64,000 nt of DNA from Mangifera indica. Lineage: Eukaryota; Streptophyta; Magnoliopsida; Sapindales; Anacardiaceae. The position numbers were made by a program, and so were the translations under genes. The notes under the pieces are model-generated. The model searched no databases, was not told the origin of the DNA, and worked only from the letters and a program-made list of their open reading frames with translations. Shown here one piece after another: positions 1-11,277 of this stretch (the stretch's first letter is position 1; every line of letters starts with the position of its first letter). Location of the stretch: NCBI RefSeq assembly GCF_011075055.1, contig NC_058137.1, forward strand, positions 9,967,463-10,031,462, written 5' to 3'.

Positions 1-1370
1 TATTTCATAAAAAACATGCAATAATCAATCAAAACCAAGAAAACTATTTTCATTGTTTATTTGGTATGTGTAGTTTTTTTGCTCATTTAAATAGGTAACC
101 AAAATGATCTCCAAGGAAAACCAAAATCATATCAATGCAAACGCAACACAAAGAGCTTTCTTTCAAGCTATGGTAGCCCTTAAGATTCAATAGATAAAAC
201 AGTCAAAATGTTGATCAAAGTCAGTGGTAGTAAACATAATTTTAGCACAATTCTCTGCCATAAGCAAAAGTAACATACATGCACACTCTAATTTGAAAAG
301 GCATAAAGGAAAGTTTAACCAACCTTATGGTCTTCCACCACCAATCTTCCACAAAAATGAATGGATAAAGGAAAAATAAGTGAAAGCTTCAAAGTTTCTC
401 AACAAAGTTTATAAAATTTCCAATAATGACTAATGAAATACATGGTGTGAGGTCGCCTTTTATATAATGATAGGGTTGGCGATAAAGTAGGCATCCTAGG
501 AAAAAATCAATTAAATTTTACCAAATCCCTTTAAATTAAGCTAAGCCACCCTTACATATCATACCCCATTCCCTATTAATGAATACAAGATAAAATAGGA
601 CACCTTTTTCCCTAAATCTAAGAACCATCTCTCGTAGCTTTGCAACTAAGCTTTCATTTAGTTCTAAGCCAAATAAATGTACAAGTTTGAGTTATAAATG
701 GGCTTCAAAAGAGGCTTGGGTAGATTGGCTTGGAAATGCATAATGTGAAGCTTATTTTAGGCCAAAAGCGCAAACTACTCAAGGGGTTCTTGAGTCGAAC
801 TAATGAGGTTATGCCCAAAAGTGAAGTTGGGCCAAAATTGAAGGTGCAATGCTTCCTTTGGCTTGGGAATTGTCAGAACTTCATCCTTCTTGGTTTAAAA
901 AGCTACATGGAAGCTTGAGGATGACTTGGAACCTAAGAATGACAATGGAGCTGTGTATGCATCGGAAACACAAAACATATTAATAATCACTAATGACTTT
1001 TCAATTCCCAAAAATATAATATTAATTTTATTTTTTGGATAATATCTTTTAGTTTTTCAAGATATTAATTATTAATGTTTTGTAGAGAACCCAAAAATAT
1101 CAATAATTAATAAATATGATATCATGGGAAATACAAAATATGTTAATAATCATTAATATCTTTTCAGTTCCAAAAATTATAATATTAATTTTTATTTTTT
1201 AATCATTTGAATAGTATCAAGTCATGTCAGGTCAACCCACAGGTTTGGTTTCCAAGCCTTGGCACAACCCAAATAACTTGCAAATCTAACACGTCTCATT
1301 ACAGTAGTGGGTCATGCCACCTATTAGTCTATCATCATATACAACTCTATGAGGAGTTATTATAACACCC
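1..1370. other. Gene-free stretch with LTR-like sequence
   Basis: No coding sequence can be supported here; the longest open frame (730-918, 62 codons) has no recognisable content. Bases about 150-420 resemble, in order and spacing, the second half of the solo LTR at 60686-62777: both have a 'caaagagcttt' stretch, an 'aattcaatagataa.gcagtcaaaa'-like stretch and a following 'tctgcc.taa.caaa' stretch. This suggests a diverged LTR fragment of the same broad gypsy type. The match is weak and was judged by eye. Confidence 0.4.
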
Positions 1371-2069
1371 CATTTTTAAGTAATCCTTATAGGCTCAAGA
1401 AAACTATCTTAAGGAGGTGTTTAGGTCATACTAATATGTGATTAATTATTTTAATAAACTATCTTTTATTATTAGCATTACCTTGTTTAGTTCATTGGGT
1501 AGTAAAAGATTTTAGTTATCATTTATTACTAAGGTGATTTAATAGGTAATATAAAGAATCATCTAATTATCATATTCATCTTAAATATTAAAAAACTACT
1601 AAGGTAATCTTAACTTTGTTAAATTTTATCCTCATTTATTAGATTTTTAAGATTGAACTACCCTTATTTTCAATTAAAATAATAAAAAAATTAATAAAAT
1701 AACCACAATTTAGTGACTTAAAAGAAATTGAACTATTTTTTAGGTGATAAACAAATATGACTAGAACCACTAATTTAATACCAAAATCACCTTCCACCTC
1801 TTTTATATAAACCCTAAGCTTATATCAACAAAAGAGCATCACAATCACACCCTACAAGCTTGGCAATTTCACATTCTCACCCTCTCACTCAAATTCCAAC
1901 ATCATGATTTCAATTTCAAAGAAAGAAGATCATTATATCAAGGTATTTAAATGAAAATTAACTTAAAATTTTATTTATTTGTTGATCATGTATTATTTTG
2001 TAGTGTGTTGAATTTAAGTTTTGAATTATATTTCAAAATGTAGAATGATTGAAAGATGCTTAGTGATAT
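1371..2069 (+). other. Possible LTR-like promoter region
   Basis: The stretch opens with TATAACACCCC, close to the TGTAACATCCC start of the solo LTR at 60686. It has a TATA-like box (tttatataaa) near 1801-1811, followed by a pyrimidine-rich leader, as an LTR promoter would. I could not identify the other end or a target-site duplication, and no protein-coding frame follows. A start of a non-coding transcript is an alternative reading. Confidence 0.25.
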
Positions 2070-2545
2070 TTTAACATGTGGGGGTAAACTATTATTTTAC
2101 CATTTGGAGGGTAAAATGATATTTTTCAAATTTTGTAGCTGCAAAAACATAGGATAACTTCAAAATGGGCATAATGGATATTTACCATGTACAGGTCGAA
2201 TGATATTTTACCATTCAGGGGGTAAAGTAATATTTTTAAATAGTTTATTTAATCTTGTTAGTTATGATACAAAGGAAAACTTTGAAATGAGTGCAATAGA
2301 TATTTTTTGTGGGGGTAAATGGATATGTTACCATTTAAGGGTAAAATAATATTTGCCAAGTTTTGTAACAAATTTTTTAAGAGTTTATTTCCTATTGTAA
2401 GTTACGACACATAAAAAAACTTTAAGATAGGTATAATGAACATTTATTATGTGGAGGTAAATTGATCTTTTATCATATGAGGGTAAATTGGTTTTTACTA
2501 TAAGAATGGTGAATTGATATTTTAATATATATAAGGTGTAAACTG
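2070..2545. repeat. Degenerate tandem repeat, about 120-bp period
   Basis: Four units share a core of the form 'tg(g)gggtaaa...atattttaccatt...gagggtaaaatgatatt'. The cores lie near 2077-2139, 2187-2243, 2305-2367 and 2449-2500. Between cores the phrase 'aaa.ttt.aaatgggcataatgga.att' also recurs. No open frame runs through the array and it is not present in duplication copy 2, so it lies outside the duplicated segment. Confidence 0.6.
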
Positions 2546-3149
2546 ATAACGTAACCATAAATCACTAAAACTCTAAACCCTTAATTTAGTATTTTACACA
2601 TGAAATGGGTAAACTAAAATTTTATGAGATTATATTTGTACATTCTATTTTGAATTTTTCTAATAAATTTAGTTTTGAATAAATCTATTATAAGATTGAT
2701 TGGAATAACAAATTATGCATTGATCCATTATGGATGGGAATGGATAAAAAGAGATAATAATTAAATGGAATATTATGGAGGGCAACAGAGAATGGTTGAA
2801 ATCCTTGCAAACAAGACATTTAAGGGATTAATCTAATTGTTTAGTAATATTTTTTATATTGGTTGAGAGTAGAACAACATTTTTTTTAAGGATGAATCCA
2901 AGAAGTATCACAAGTAACATGCCTGTCAACATCGTAAATTATTAAAATATTGATTATCTTAGTGGTTTTCTTTTTAGATGAGAGAATGAATTTAAAAAAA
3001 AAAAAAACTATTTGTAAATCTATAGATACATTTGCAAAAATCAACAACTATGATGTTCAATAGTCACACCATGATATATAACATAATGATGGTTTACAAG
3101 AAGTGGAGCCACATGGTTATTGGGAACATTATGATGATGATTTATTAAG

Positions 3150-3480
3150 GGTTTAAAATGTTGGCTTCAATCCAAGAATTTGATGATGATGACTTGATAG
3201 ATTTGCATGATGTCAATGTATTAGAGACTATGGTGGAATGGGTACACAACAATACCAAGAAAGTTTTGAATTGAGGTTGCTTTGATCATGGAGACAGAGG
3301 ATATTAATTATGTTAATTAAGATTAAAAATCCTAACTCTCCTAATTTGAATGTAACTTTTCATCTATGGTCTTATAAATATGAATGATCTATTTAAGAGA
3401 GAAGAAAAGAGGTAAAAACAAAGACTAAGCTACCTTAGAAAGTAATTCTATATTTTTTTCAATACATATCAATTAATACC
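3150..3480 (+). other. Unassigned, possibly coding relic
   Basis: A short frame beginning at the ATG near 3158 reads a DDD-rich acidic peptide and stops within about 40 codons. The same frame is open in copy 2 (from about 48776) with several substitutions. It could be the tail of a decayed coding sequence, but I do not recognise it. The following 3340-3480 has a TATA-like 'ataaatatga' and an LTR-like look. No function can be assigned. Confidence 0.2.
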
Positions 3481-3886
3481 TATATTATGAATGTAGACAT
3501 TATAAGTGAGCCACGTAAAATACTTCTTATTTTATCTCTCTTTCTTCATAATTTTACTTTTATTATATTTTATTGTAATAGACACATTAGATTTTTTTTC
3601 ATATTCTAAGTGTTATTACTTTAGCTTAAGCCTATTTGCACAAGGGTTAAAATTGATAAAACTACATGTACAAATAATATATATAATTTTTTTATATAAA
3701 TAATGACATGTCTATATATAATTGATTAATTTTGGATTGAAGATAAAATAGCTATTAATCACATTATGATATATCATTATTTGTATATAAAAATATTATA
3801 TTATTTGTATACATAAGACTACATAGCTTAAAATTGCCTACATTTGTTACCTATAAGAAGTCACAACAATAATTTTCAAGTCGAAA

Positions 3887-4244
3887 CTTCTGCAGAAAGT
3901 GAAAGCTATTAATATACACAGCAGTCAGTTTAAGTCATTTAAGCCAAAGTAGCCAAAGGCTAATGGAACGTCATTGAAGATTACATAGTATTCCATGCTG
4001 CTATGCAACAAAATTAAGTAAAATCAACGAAGCTATAGATGCTTATAAACAAGGGAACGAGCTTCCACAGAAAGTGCAGTTGTTAATATGCCTTTAGTCA
4101 ACACATGACAAACACGGTATTCTATGTACTCAAAGGCCAATGGAACTTCGTTGAAGATTACATAGTATTCCATGCTGCTATGCATCAAAATTAAGAAAAA
4201 TCAATGAAGATATAGATGCTTATAAATAAGGGAATGAAACTTCA
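3887..4244 (+). repeat. Two-unit tandem repeat upstream of gene copy 1
   Basis: Two units of about 175-185 bp (3887-4061 and 4062-4244) share 'gaagattacatagtattcc' and 'atgctgctatgca.caaaat', and both end near 'gatgcttataaa.aaggga'. The same pair exists upstream of gene copy 2 (50308-50680), so the doubling predates the segmental duplication. In copy 1 the first unit has lost about 27 bp (the 'tttagtcaacacatgac' stretch) that copy 2 retains. The end of each unit resembles the gene's own leader ('ttcatttcat.aag'), so the units may be relics of promoters of lost neighbouring copies. Confidence 0.75.
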
Positions 4245-4482
4245 TTTCATCAAGAGAAGTTCTCCCTTGATTAGTCCACGTATGGTAAAGAAAAAAACTA
4301 GTTTTAAATGTATGCAAACGTAACTTCAAGATCATAATACAAAAACAAAGAAATGAAAAGGTTTAATTTATAAACTGACAAGCCCAAACTAGTTCTTAAG
4401 AAGTTTTCGAAGGAAGTGGAAGTAGAAAAGGGTTTTGGATAATTAAGAAGGGAAGAAAAATTAAGTTTCTTTACAGATTAAT

Positions 4483-4801
4483 TGTTAGTATATAAGGGTG
4501 TAATTACAAGGTAATCAAACCTTGAGGGATTGAGATGTAAGTCAGGAAATGTAATAGGCTTAAATGCCACTTGATAATAACTAAGGCGGGAATTTGTCAT
4601 TCTAACCACATGTATATAAAAGCAGTGGTCACATGTAATTGTTACTAAGTATTAATAAAAATTTACTCTCTCTTTCTCTCTTCTAAATTCTATAGAGTTC
4701 CTCACTCTCTCCCTTCCATCTTCTTTCGTTCATCTCTCATCACAGAACTAGGGTTAGCTTTTCTATTACACAAATCATTCATCGTTTCACATATCCTGTC
4801 A
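4483..4801 (+). repeat. 5' LTR of copia A
   Basis: 319 bp, TGTTAGTATATAAGGG at the start and CATATCCTGTCA at the end. It contains a TATA-like 'atgtatataaaa' near 4610-4621, about 190 bp before the LTR end, and a CT-rich tract after it. Paired with 12380-12699. Confidence 0.93.
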
Positions 4802-4814
4802 TGGTATTAGAGCC
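4802..4814 (+). promoter_or_regulatory. Primer binding site of copia A
   Basis: TGGTATTAGAGCC directly abuts the 5' LTR. It matches the initiator-methionine tRNA primer site usual for plant copia elements with one change (T for C at the seventh base). Confidence 0.85.
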
Positions 4815-4984
4815 AAAGACTCGCATTGTCATTTCTAGATTGTGGAGAAAGAAAAAGAAGAGTGAGATATCAACAAAATTGTTGTAACAATGATTCTCTC
4901 TTTTTTATATATCTATGTTTGCTAATTTTGTTTAAGATTTGTATTGTTCTAATACACATGCATGTTTCTTTATATGTTCAGTAT

Positions 4985-5790
4985 GCAAGACTTTAGATCT
5001 GGTTCATTATAATATGTTTGCATGTTACCTTAATGTTGATATCGTTGTGGATCTGTGTAATTCTAATGGACTGGAACATTTATTTTTTTGTTGTTTGTTT
5101 TTTTAGATACAAAGTGTCAGATTTGATTCATTGATAACATGATTGCATGTTTTTTTTAGTGTTGGTATCTCCGTCGATTGGTATGAGTCCAATATATGGC
5201 AATATTTTTTTTTGTTTTTTTCTTACAAAGTATCAGATCTAGTTCATTATAACATGATTGCATGTTACCTCAGTGTTGATATCTCTATAGATCTGTGTGA
5301 TTCTAATGGACTAGAATATTTTTATTGTTTGCTCAAGTTTTTCCTAGGATGTAAAGTGTTTGATCTGATTCATTGATAACATGATTGCATGTTTTTTTTC
5401 TCAGTGTTAGTATTCTAATAGATCTGTGTGGCTCTAATAAACTGTAAAATTAGTTGTTCTTTCTTTGAGTGTGAAGTTTTCAGATCTGATTCCCTATAAA
5501 ATGTTTGCATGTTATCTCAGTGTTGATATCTTCATAGATCGATATAGTTCATTACTATTTGTTAATATCCTTTCATTTTTTTATGAATCTGCATTGATTT
5601 GTATTAGTGCTTGAATTGTTTTACCTAAATTGTTTACATGTCATTTTTGTGCTGCAAAATTAGTTGCTCTTTCTTTGAGTGTGAAGTTTTTTCAAATCTG
5701 ATTCCCTATAAAATGTTTGCATGTTATTTCAGTGTTGATATCTTTATAGATAGGTGTAGTTCATTACCATTTGTTAACTAAGTTCATTAT
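4985..5790 (+). repeat. Tandem repeat array in the copia A leader
   Basis: At least six units with a period near 120 bp lie between the primer site and gag. Each has 'agatctg.ttc.ttataa.atg', 'ttgcatgtta' and 'cagtgttgatatct'. The 'catgt' landmarks fall at about 5021, 5146, 5261, 5388, 5508 and 5720, with a weaker one near 5636. There is no long open frame. This is an untranslated-leader array, and I do not know its role. Confidence 0.75.
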
Positions 5791-6117
5791 TAAAATTGCC
5801 TTACTTAAAAACTAGATTTTTTGTTGTGATGTTATATCTCTATTTTTTTTTGGTATTGTAATCAGTGTGTAATCTACTTCCTAGTTACTAAAACTGGCAA
5901 CCAAATGGTGCAATGCTACCGGTGAGAAAGAGGAGATTTATTTAAAAACCTCACCCCTCTAGTATAAAAAAGTTATATAACTTTGATGTAGGTTATAATA
6001 ATGATTATAACACCACTAGAATTGCAATTTTTGTTCATGTTGTTGATACTTGCAGTGTTTGTTGAATAATCCAAGTTTTTTTTATTTGTTGGTGCATTAT
6101 AACTGTAACCCTGGTTT

Positions 6118-7540
6118 TTGCTTTTGATCTTGTTAAACTTTCATAACTCAGACCCTATGGAAAACTCAGCTAGTTCTATTACAGAGGATATCTCCACTTG
6201 TGTAGGAACCTCTAGTTGTTTCTCTCACTTACAATCCATTAATCCCAAACTGGATAAATTTTGGAGGTTACAAGTCTTGTTCACTGTTGGTGCTCATAAT
6301 CTAGACAGTCACCTTTTAGGTTTCTCAACCTGTCCTCTTCCATAGATACAAATTCAAACTGAAGATCAACTAATCATCAATAAACCAAATCCTGAGTACT
6401 CACTTTGGCAAAAGATTGATAAACAGTTAATGAGTTGGCTTATGTCTTCTATCTCTACATGCATGTTTAGGGTCATATCCAAATGTCAACATGCTCATGA
6501 TCTATGGGTCACTCTGGAAAATGAATTCCTATCTGAGTCCAAATCTCAACTCTTGCATGTTAAAAACCTAATGCAAAACACAAAAAAGAACAATATGAAC
6601 ATTATTGAGTACTTTGAGAAGATGAAGGAATATACTGAGGTTCTCATGTCTGGAAGACATAATATTACTGATGATGAGGTTTTAAGTCACATTTCAAATG
6701 GATTAAACTCTGACTATGGCTCGTCTATAATTACTCTTAATACTAGAATTAAATCTAAATATGACAAACCTACTCTTCAAGATGCTCAATACCTGTTACA
6801 AAAACATGAACTCAGACTTGCTAAAGCTTAACAATCCCTCACATCTACTGTGTCTTTTGACTTTCATGGTACTCATGTTGTCAATCTAATAAAACCCTCA
6901 GAATAATTACCTGCACCTACCATAAACAGCCTTAAACTATCTCTTACCCCTACTGAAGGTAACAAACATTCATACATTGAAAACTATGTCTCATTTGGCC
7001 TCGTGAATTATGGTCAACACACCTATAACAAGACTCCACCAACTTATTATAATCAGACACATTTTAGTGGTCCTCTTAATTTTAAGCATTTTGGTCAGAA
7101 CACTTCCTTTTTTTAGCCTTATAATGGTTCTGCTAGGGGTAGAGGAAAAAGTGGAGGAAAGGGTCATGTTATTTGTCAATTGTGTAACAAACCTAGGTAT
7201 TCTACAATTCAATGTTATCATAGATATAATCCTAATTACAGCACTCAAAACATTATGCCTCAATTCTATCCTGGTCCTGTTCTATCAACTCAACCTCATT
7301 ACTCTCAGCCTGTGTCCTTGTATCATAATACCTATCACCATTTAAAGCAATCTCAGCCAGCGTTAGTTCCACACACACCTCAGTTTTATAATCTTGGCAC
7401 TACACAAACACCTTATAATGTACATCAAACATATCTTACACAAAACTATCTTCAACCCAGTGTCACTCCTCACAACATTGTCAAAGCACCTTCCAACATT
7501 GCTTCAGGTATCTCCAATACACCTATAGCCAGTCCAACTA
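6118..7540 (+). pseudogene. Copia A gag (broken)
   Basis: The gag polyprotein would form the particle that packages the element's RNA. The frame runs from an ATG near 6157, with stops at 6343 (TAG), 6829 (TAA) and again at 6903. The stretch 6430-6831 reads like the copia gag UBN2-type domain (for example LWVTLENEF, a YFEKMKEY segment and LQKHEL near the end). After a frame change, a zinc-knuckle-like segment near 7172-7215 reads CQLCNKPRYSTIQCYH, so the usual glycine and histidine of the CCHC box are replaced. A Q/P/Y/T-rich linker follows to the protease. It cannot produce a full gag. Confidence 0.85.
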
Positions 7541-8040
7541 CTCTTCAAGATGGTGCTTGGTTTATGGATTCAGGAGCCACTGATCATGTAACTATTGATC
7601 CCTCTCAACTTGCAATAACCTCCACTTATCAAGGCACTGATCAACTTCAAGTGGGAAATGGTAAGAATTTTCCTATTTCCTATATTGGTCAATTAGTCTT
7701 ACCTAGCTTTATTCACAACAAAGCTGTGCACTTGAAAAATGTTCTCTGTGTCCCTCTTATCACTAGAAATCTCCTCAGCATATCCAGAATCACCAAAGAT
7801 AATAATATTCTTGTTGAATTCTCAATTGACAAATGTGTGATTAAAGATAGACTAAGTAATGTTATCCTATTGCAAGGAACCCTTAGAGATGGCCTATATA
7901 TGCTCTTTTTGCCCAAGCCATCTGGTTCCCAAACTCAAGGCAAGACAAACTTTGATATTGGCTTAAAGGAGTTTATATATCCTTATCTGCATTCCAAACA
8001 GAATAAATACATTAACAAATCTTTCTGCTCTGTAATTTAG
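7540..8040 (+). pseudogene. Copia A protease region
   Basis: The frame open from 7180 to 8040 contains WFMDSGATDHVT near 7558-7593, the aspartic protease active site (DSGA) of copia elements. It is followed by LQVGNGKNFPI and the NVLCVPLITRNLLSISRI segment that normally lies between protease and integrase. This is the best-preserved part of the element. It ends at a TAG at 8038-8040, before the integrase, so a pol polyprotein is not continuous. Confidence 0.88.
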
Positions 8041-8100
8041 AAGGATAACAACTCTAGTAATAATAATAACATTACTATTGTCAAAAATAAATAATTCTTG

Positions 8101-8254
8101 AATGATAATGTTCATTGCAATTCTTTTCATGATACTGATGCTTCTAATAATGTTGATAATGTTCATTGCAATTCTGGTCATGATACTGATGGTTCTAATA
8201 TTGTTGATGTATTCATTGCAATTCTATTCATGATATTGATGCTTCTAATGGCAA
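8101..8254 (+). repeat. 51-bp tandem repeat between protease and integrase
   Basis: Three units of about 17 codons share 'ttcattgcaattct' (8111, 8162, 8212) and 'catgatactgatg.ttctaat'. The first spacing is 51 bp and the second 50 bp, so the third unit shifts the frame. The encoded linker is rich in D, N, H and S. Confidence 0.8.
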
Positions 8255-8334
8255 TTCTCTTAAGAATCAGACAATTAAGGATACAAACTGTCAAGCTACT
8301 AGTAAGACTTCTAAGTCTGAATTAACTCAAGCTC

Positions 8335-9240
8335 TCTGACACTCTAGGTTAGGTCATCCTAGCTCAAAAATTGTCACTGCTATTCTCAAACTTATGTATC
8401 CCTCTAAGAATTTTCTTAGTAATAGTTACTTCTATAATGCATATCAGTTTGGTAAACTAAGGCAGTCCAGTTTTCTTATGTCTCAATCTAGAGCTTTTAA
8501 ACCTTTTAAGCTCATACATACTGATATTTGGGGACCTTCCCCAATCGTGTCATCTGAGGGATATAGATACTACATACATTTTATTGATGACTATAGTAGG
8601 TTCATATGGATTTTTCCTTTGAAGTTCAAATCTAAAACTAAGACCACCTTCATGACATTTCATAGATTAGTTGAAAGACAATTCAACTGTAGAGTCATAT
8701 GTGTTTAGTCTGATTGGGGAGGAGAATATAGGCCTTTAGCCTCATATCTAACTAGTTTGGGAATTGTTTTTAGACATCCCTGTCCCTACACTCATCAACA
8801 AAATAGAAGAATTGAAAGAAAACATAGGCAAATAGTTGAAAGTAGTCTCACTTTGCTGGCTTATAGTGGTATGCCACTTAAATACTGGTGGCTTGCCTTT
8901 CACACAGTTGTGTACCTTAGTAATAGACTTCCTTCTCCTGTTCTTGATTCTCAGTCACTTTTCAATTACTGTTTCACAAAAGTCCTAACTATCTTACTTT
9001 CAAAGTGTTTGGGTGTGCTACTTTTCCATATATAAGACCTTATCAGTCACATAAATTTGCCTTCCACACAAAAAAAATGTGTCTTTGTTGGTTATAGCCT
9101 ATCTCGCAAAGGATATAAATGTCTGTCCTCCTTAGGAAAAATTTACATCTTTCAAAGTGTAAAGTTTAATGAAATTGTCTTTCTTTTTCTGCATGATCCA
9201 CAGTTTAAACAAAGTCCCTCTCTTTAAAAATGATTTGTCT
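8335..9240 (+). pseudogene. Copia A integrase (broken)
   Basis: The integrase would insert the element's cDNA. The pre-integrase zinc region begins at HSRLGHPSSKIV (about 8341), but the second CxxC is damaged (a Tyr at one Cys position near 8435). The rve core follows: HTDIWGPSP near 8517, FIDDYSRFIWIFP near 8581, then SDWGGEYR after a TAG at about 8707, and QNRRIERKHR near 8800. The catalytic D, D and E positions are all readable but lie in frames separated by the stop. The downstream part decays near 9035 with a frame change. Confidence 0.87.
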
Positions 9241-9659
9241 TCAATATGAAGATAAGGGTACTATAACATATAAATTCCCTCATCTACAAATTGTTCTCCA
9301 AAGATAAACAAGTCTAATTCCAGCATGTCTGATAGTAAATTATCTGCTCTTGCACCTGATAATGTTCAGTAATTCTCTGAGAACTACATTCTATCTGTTG
9401 GTACACCAACATCTCTTCCAGTTCAACCTAAGCCTACTATTTCTAGGTCACAACTAAGCCAATCTAATGCTACCTAACCTTAGTCTCCATTCTTAAATGA
9501 TACTCAATCTAATCCACTAGGCATTAATGTCATCAGTCAAAGTCAGCAATTTGAAACTGCTGGTCTCAACACACATCCCATGTTAACCAGAACTAAAACA
9601 AGAAAACTTCCAAAACCAAAATAGTGCATTACCTCCAATGTTACAAGATATTCTACACG

Positions 9660-10670
9660 TATGTCTCTCATTTCATCTATTGTCAAAACTGAACCTCAAA
9701 CAGTTACAGAGGCCTTACTTGATTCAGACTGGAAGCAAGCAATGTAAGATGAGTATAATGCCTTAGTTGCTAACAACATCTGGATTTTAGTTCCTATGTC
9801 TAATGATATGCATGTAATTGGGTGTAAATGGGTTTTTAAAGTGAAACACAATCCAGATGGGTCTGTTCAGAAGTATAAAGCCATATTAGTTGCCAAGGGT
9901 TTCCAACAAACACCTGGGATTGACTATTTTGAAACTTGTAGTCCTGTTGTTAAATATGCTACTATTAGAATAATTTTAAGTGTTGTTAGTTACAATTGGG
10001 AAATTAAACAAATTGATGTGAATAATGCCTTCTTAAATGGTGATCATATTGAGACTGTGTTTATGAGCCAGCTAGAAGGGTTTTCTGAATGTGCTAAGAA
10101 TGGTAAGCAGGTGTGCAAGTTAAATAAAGCCTTATATGGACTAAAACAAGCTCCAAGAGCTTGGTTTGAGAAGTTGAGAAATGCATTTATGGCATGGGGA
10201 TTTGTTTCTTCTATCTTTGATACAAGTTTGTTTATCTATAAATCTAGTCATGTGATTATGTATGTACTTGTGTATGTTGATAACATTTTGTTAACTGGAA
10301 ATCATAGCTCTGTGATCACACAAGTCATTACTCAATTAAATCAAGCATTTGCATTAAAAGATTTGGGTGTTTTACATTTCTTCTTGGGTTTTGAAGTTTT
10401 TCGTAACCACATTGGATTGCATTCGAGTCAAACTAAGTATGCAAAAGATTTTTTGTCAAAAACAAACATGTTTGAATCCAAACCTTGCATCACTCCTTTT
10501 ACAATTAAAACCAAATTGTATCCTGGAGATAGTGAAAAGTTTGAACATCTATCATTGTATAGGAGTCTAATAGGAGCCTTGCAGTATTTAACTTTCATTA
10601 GACATGATATTGCATATGATGTCCACAAACTTAGTCAGTTTCTGCAAGCTCCTACTAAATTACAATGAAA
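9660..10670 (+). pseudogene. Copia A reverse transcriptase (broken)
   Basis: The RT_RVT_2 domain begins at about 9670 with a TAA just before the long open part (9796-10668). Recognisable blocks are GCKWVFKVKHNPDGSVQKYK, VAKGFQQTPGIDYFETCSPV, QIDVNNAFLNGD and LYGLKQAPRAWFEKL. The catalytic box reads YVDNILLTG (about 10273-10299). The second Asp of the usual YVDD is Asn (GAC to AAC), which should abolish polymerase activity even if the frame were open. Confidence 0.92.
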
Positions 10671-11277
10671 AACTTGTAATCGAGTACTGAGGTACATCAA
10701 AGGAACACTTGATTATGGTCTCTTATTTCATAATGTGTCTAATCTATAGTTAGAATGCTATTCTGATTCTGATTGGGCTAGTAGTCTACATGATAGACAA
10801 TCCACCACTGGCTATTGTGTCTTTCTTGGTAAAAACTTAGTTTAGTGGAGTTAAAAAAAATAGAAGATGGCTGTCTTATCGTCTATAGAAGATGAGTATC
10901 ATGCACTAACACACATAGCCACTGAAATTGCTTGGTTAAAGTCTTTGTTTAGTGAATTGCATTTAGAATTTCTCAAACCACCAGTCATCTAGTGTGATAA
11001 TCAAAGTGCAAATGCACTTGTTGCAAATCTTGTTTTTCATGCACGCATGAAACACATTGAAATTGATGCTCACTATATAAGAGACCAAGTTACTGCCAAA
11101 AATGTTGTGGTTCAGTATGTACCTACTGAACACCAAAACATAGACCTTTTCACCAAAGCATTGTTAGCTATTAAATTTGAGAATATTCGTAATGCATTAA
11201 ATATGTGCAGTATGAGTTCCATGGGAAATTCTTGGAATAGTGGCTACTTAGCTCTGTTATCAGAATTGTTTAAATGA
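10671..11277 (+). pseudogene. Copia A RNase H (broken)
   Basis: The copia RNase H would remove the RNA template. Blocks seen are [20 protein letters not shown] near 10756, then several stops in a row near 10840-10865 including an A-run frame slip, then DEYHALTHIATEIAWLKSL near 10891. The end (from 11047) reads MKHIEIDAHYIRDQV and LFTKALLAIKFENIRN, the usual copia RNase H tail. It terminates at 11275-11277. Confidence 0.88.

Noticed and set aside
3506..3703. 65-codon hydrophobic frame in the duplicated upstream flank
   Set aside because: The frame is AT-rich F/L/Y/I text. In copy 2 the corresponding sequence has a different start and frame, so it is not conserved.
2070..5790. CRISPR-like arrays among the tandem repeats
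   Set aside because: Units are long, degenerate and without regular unique spacers, and the DNA is plant nuclear DNA.
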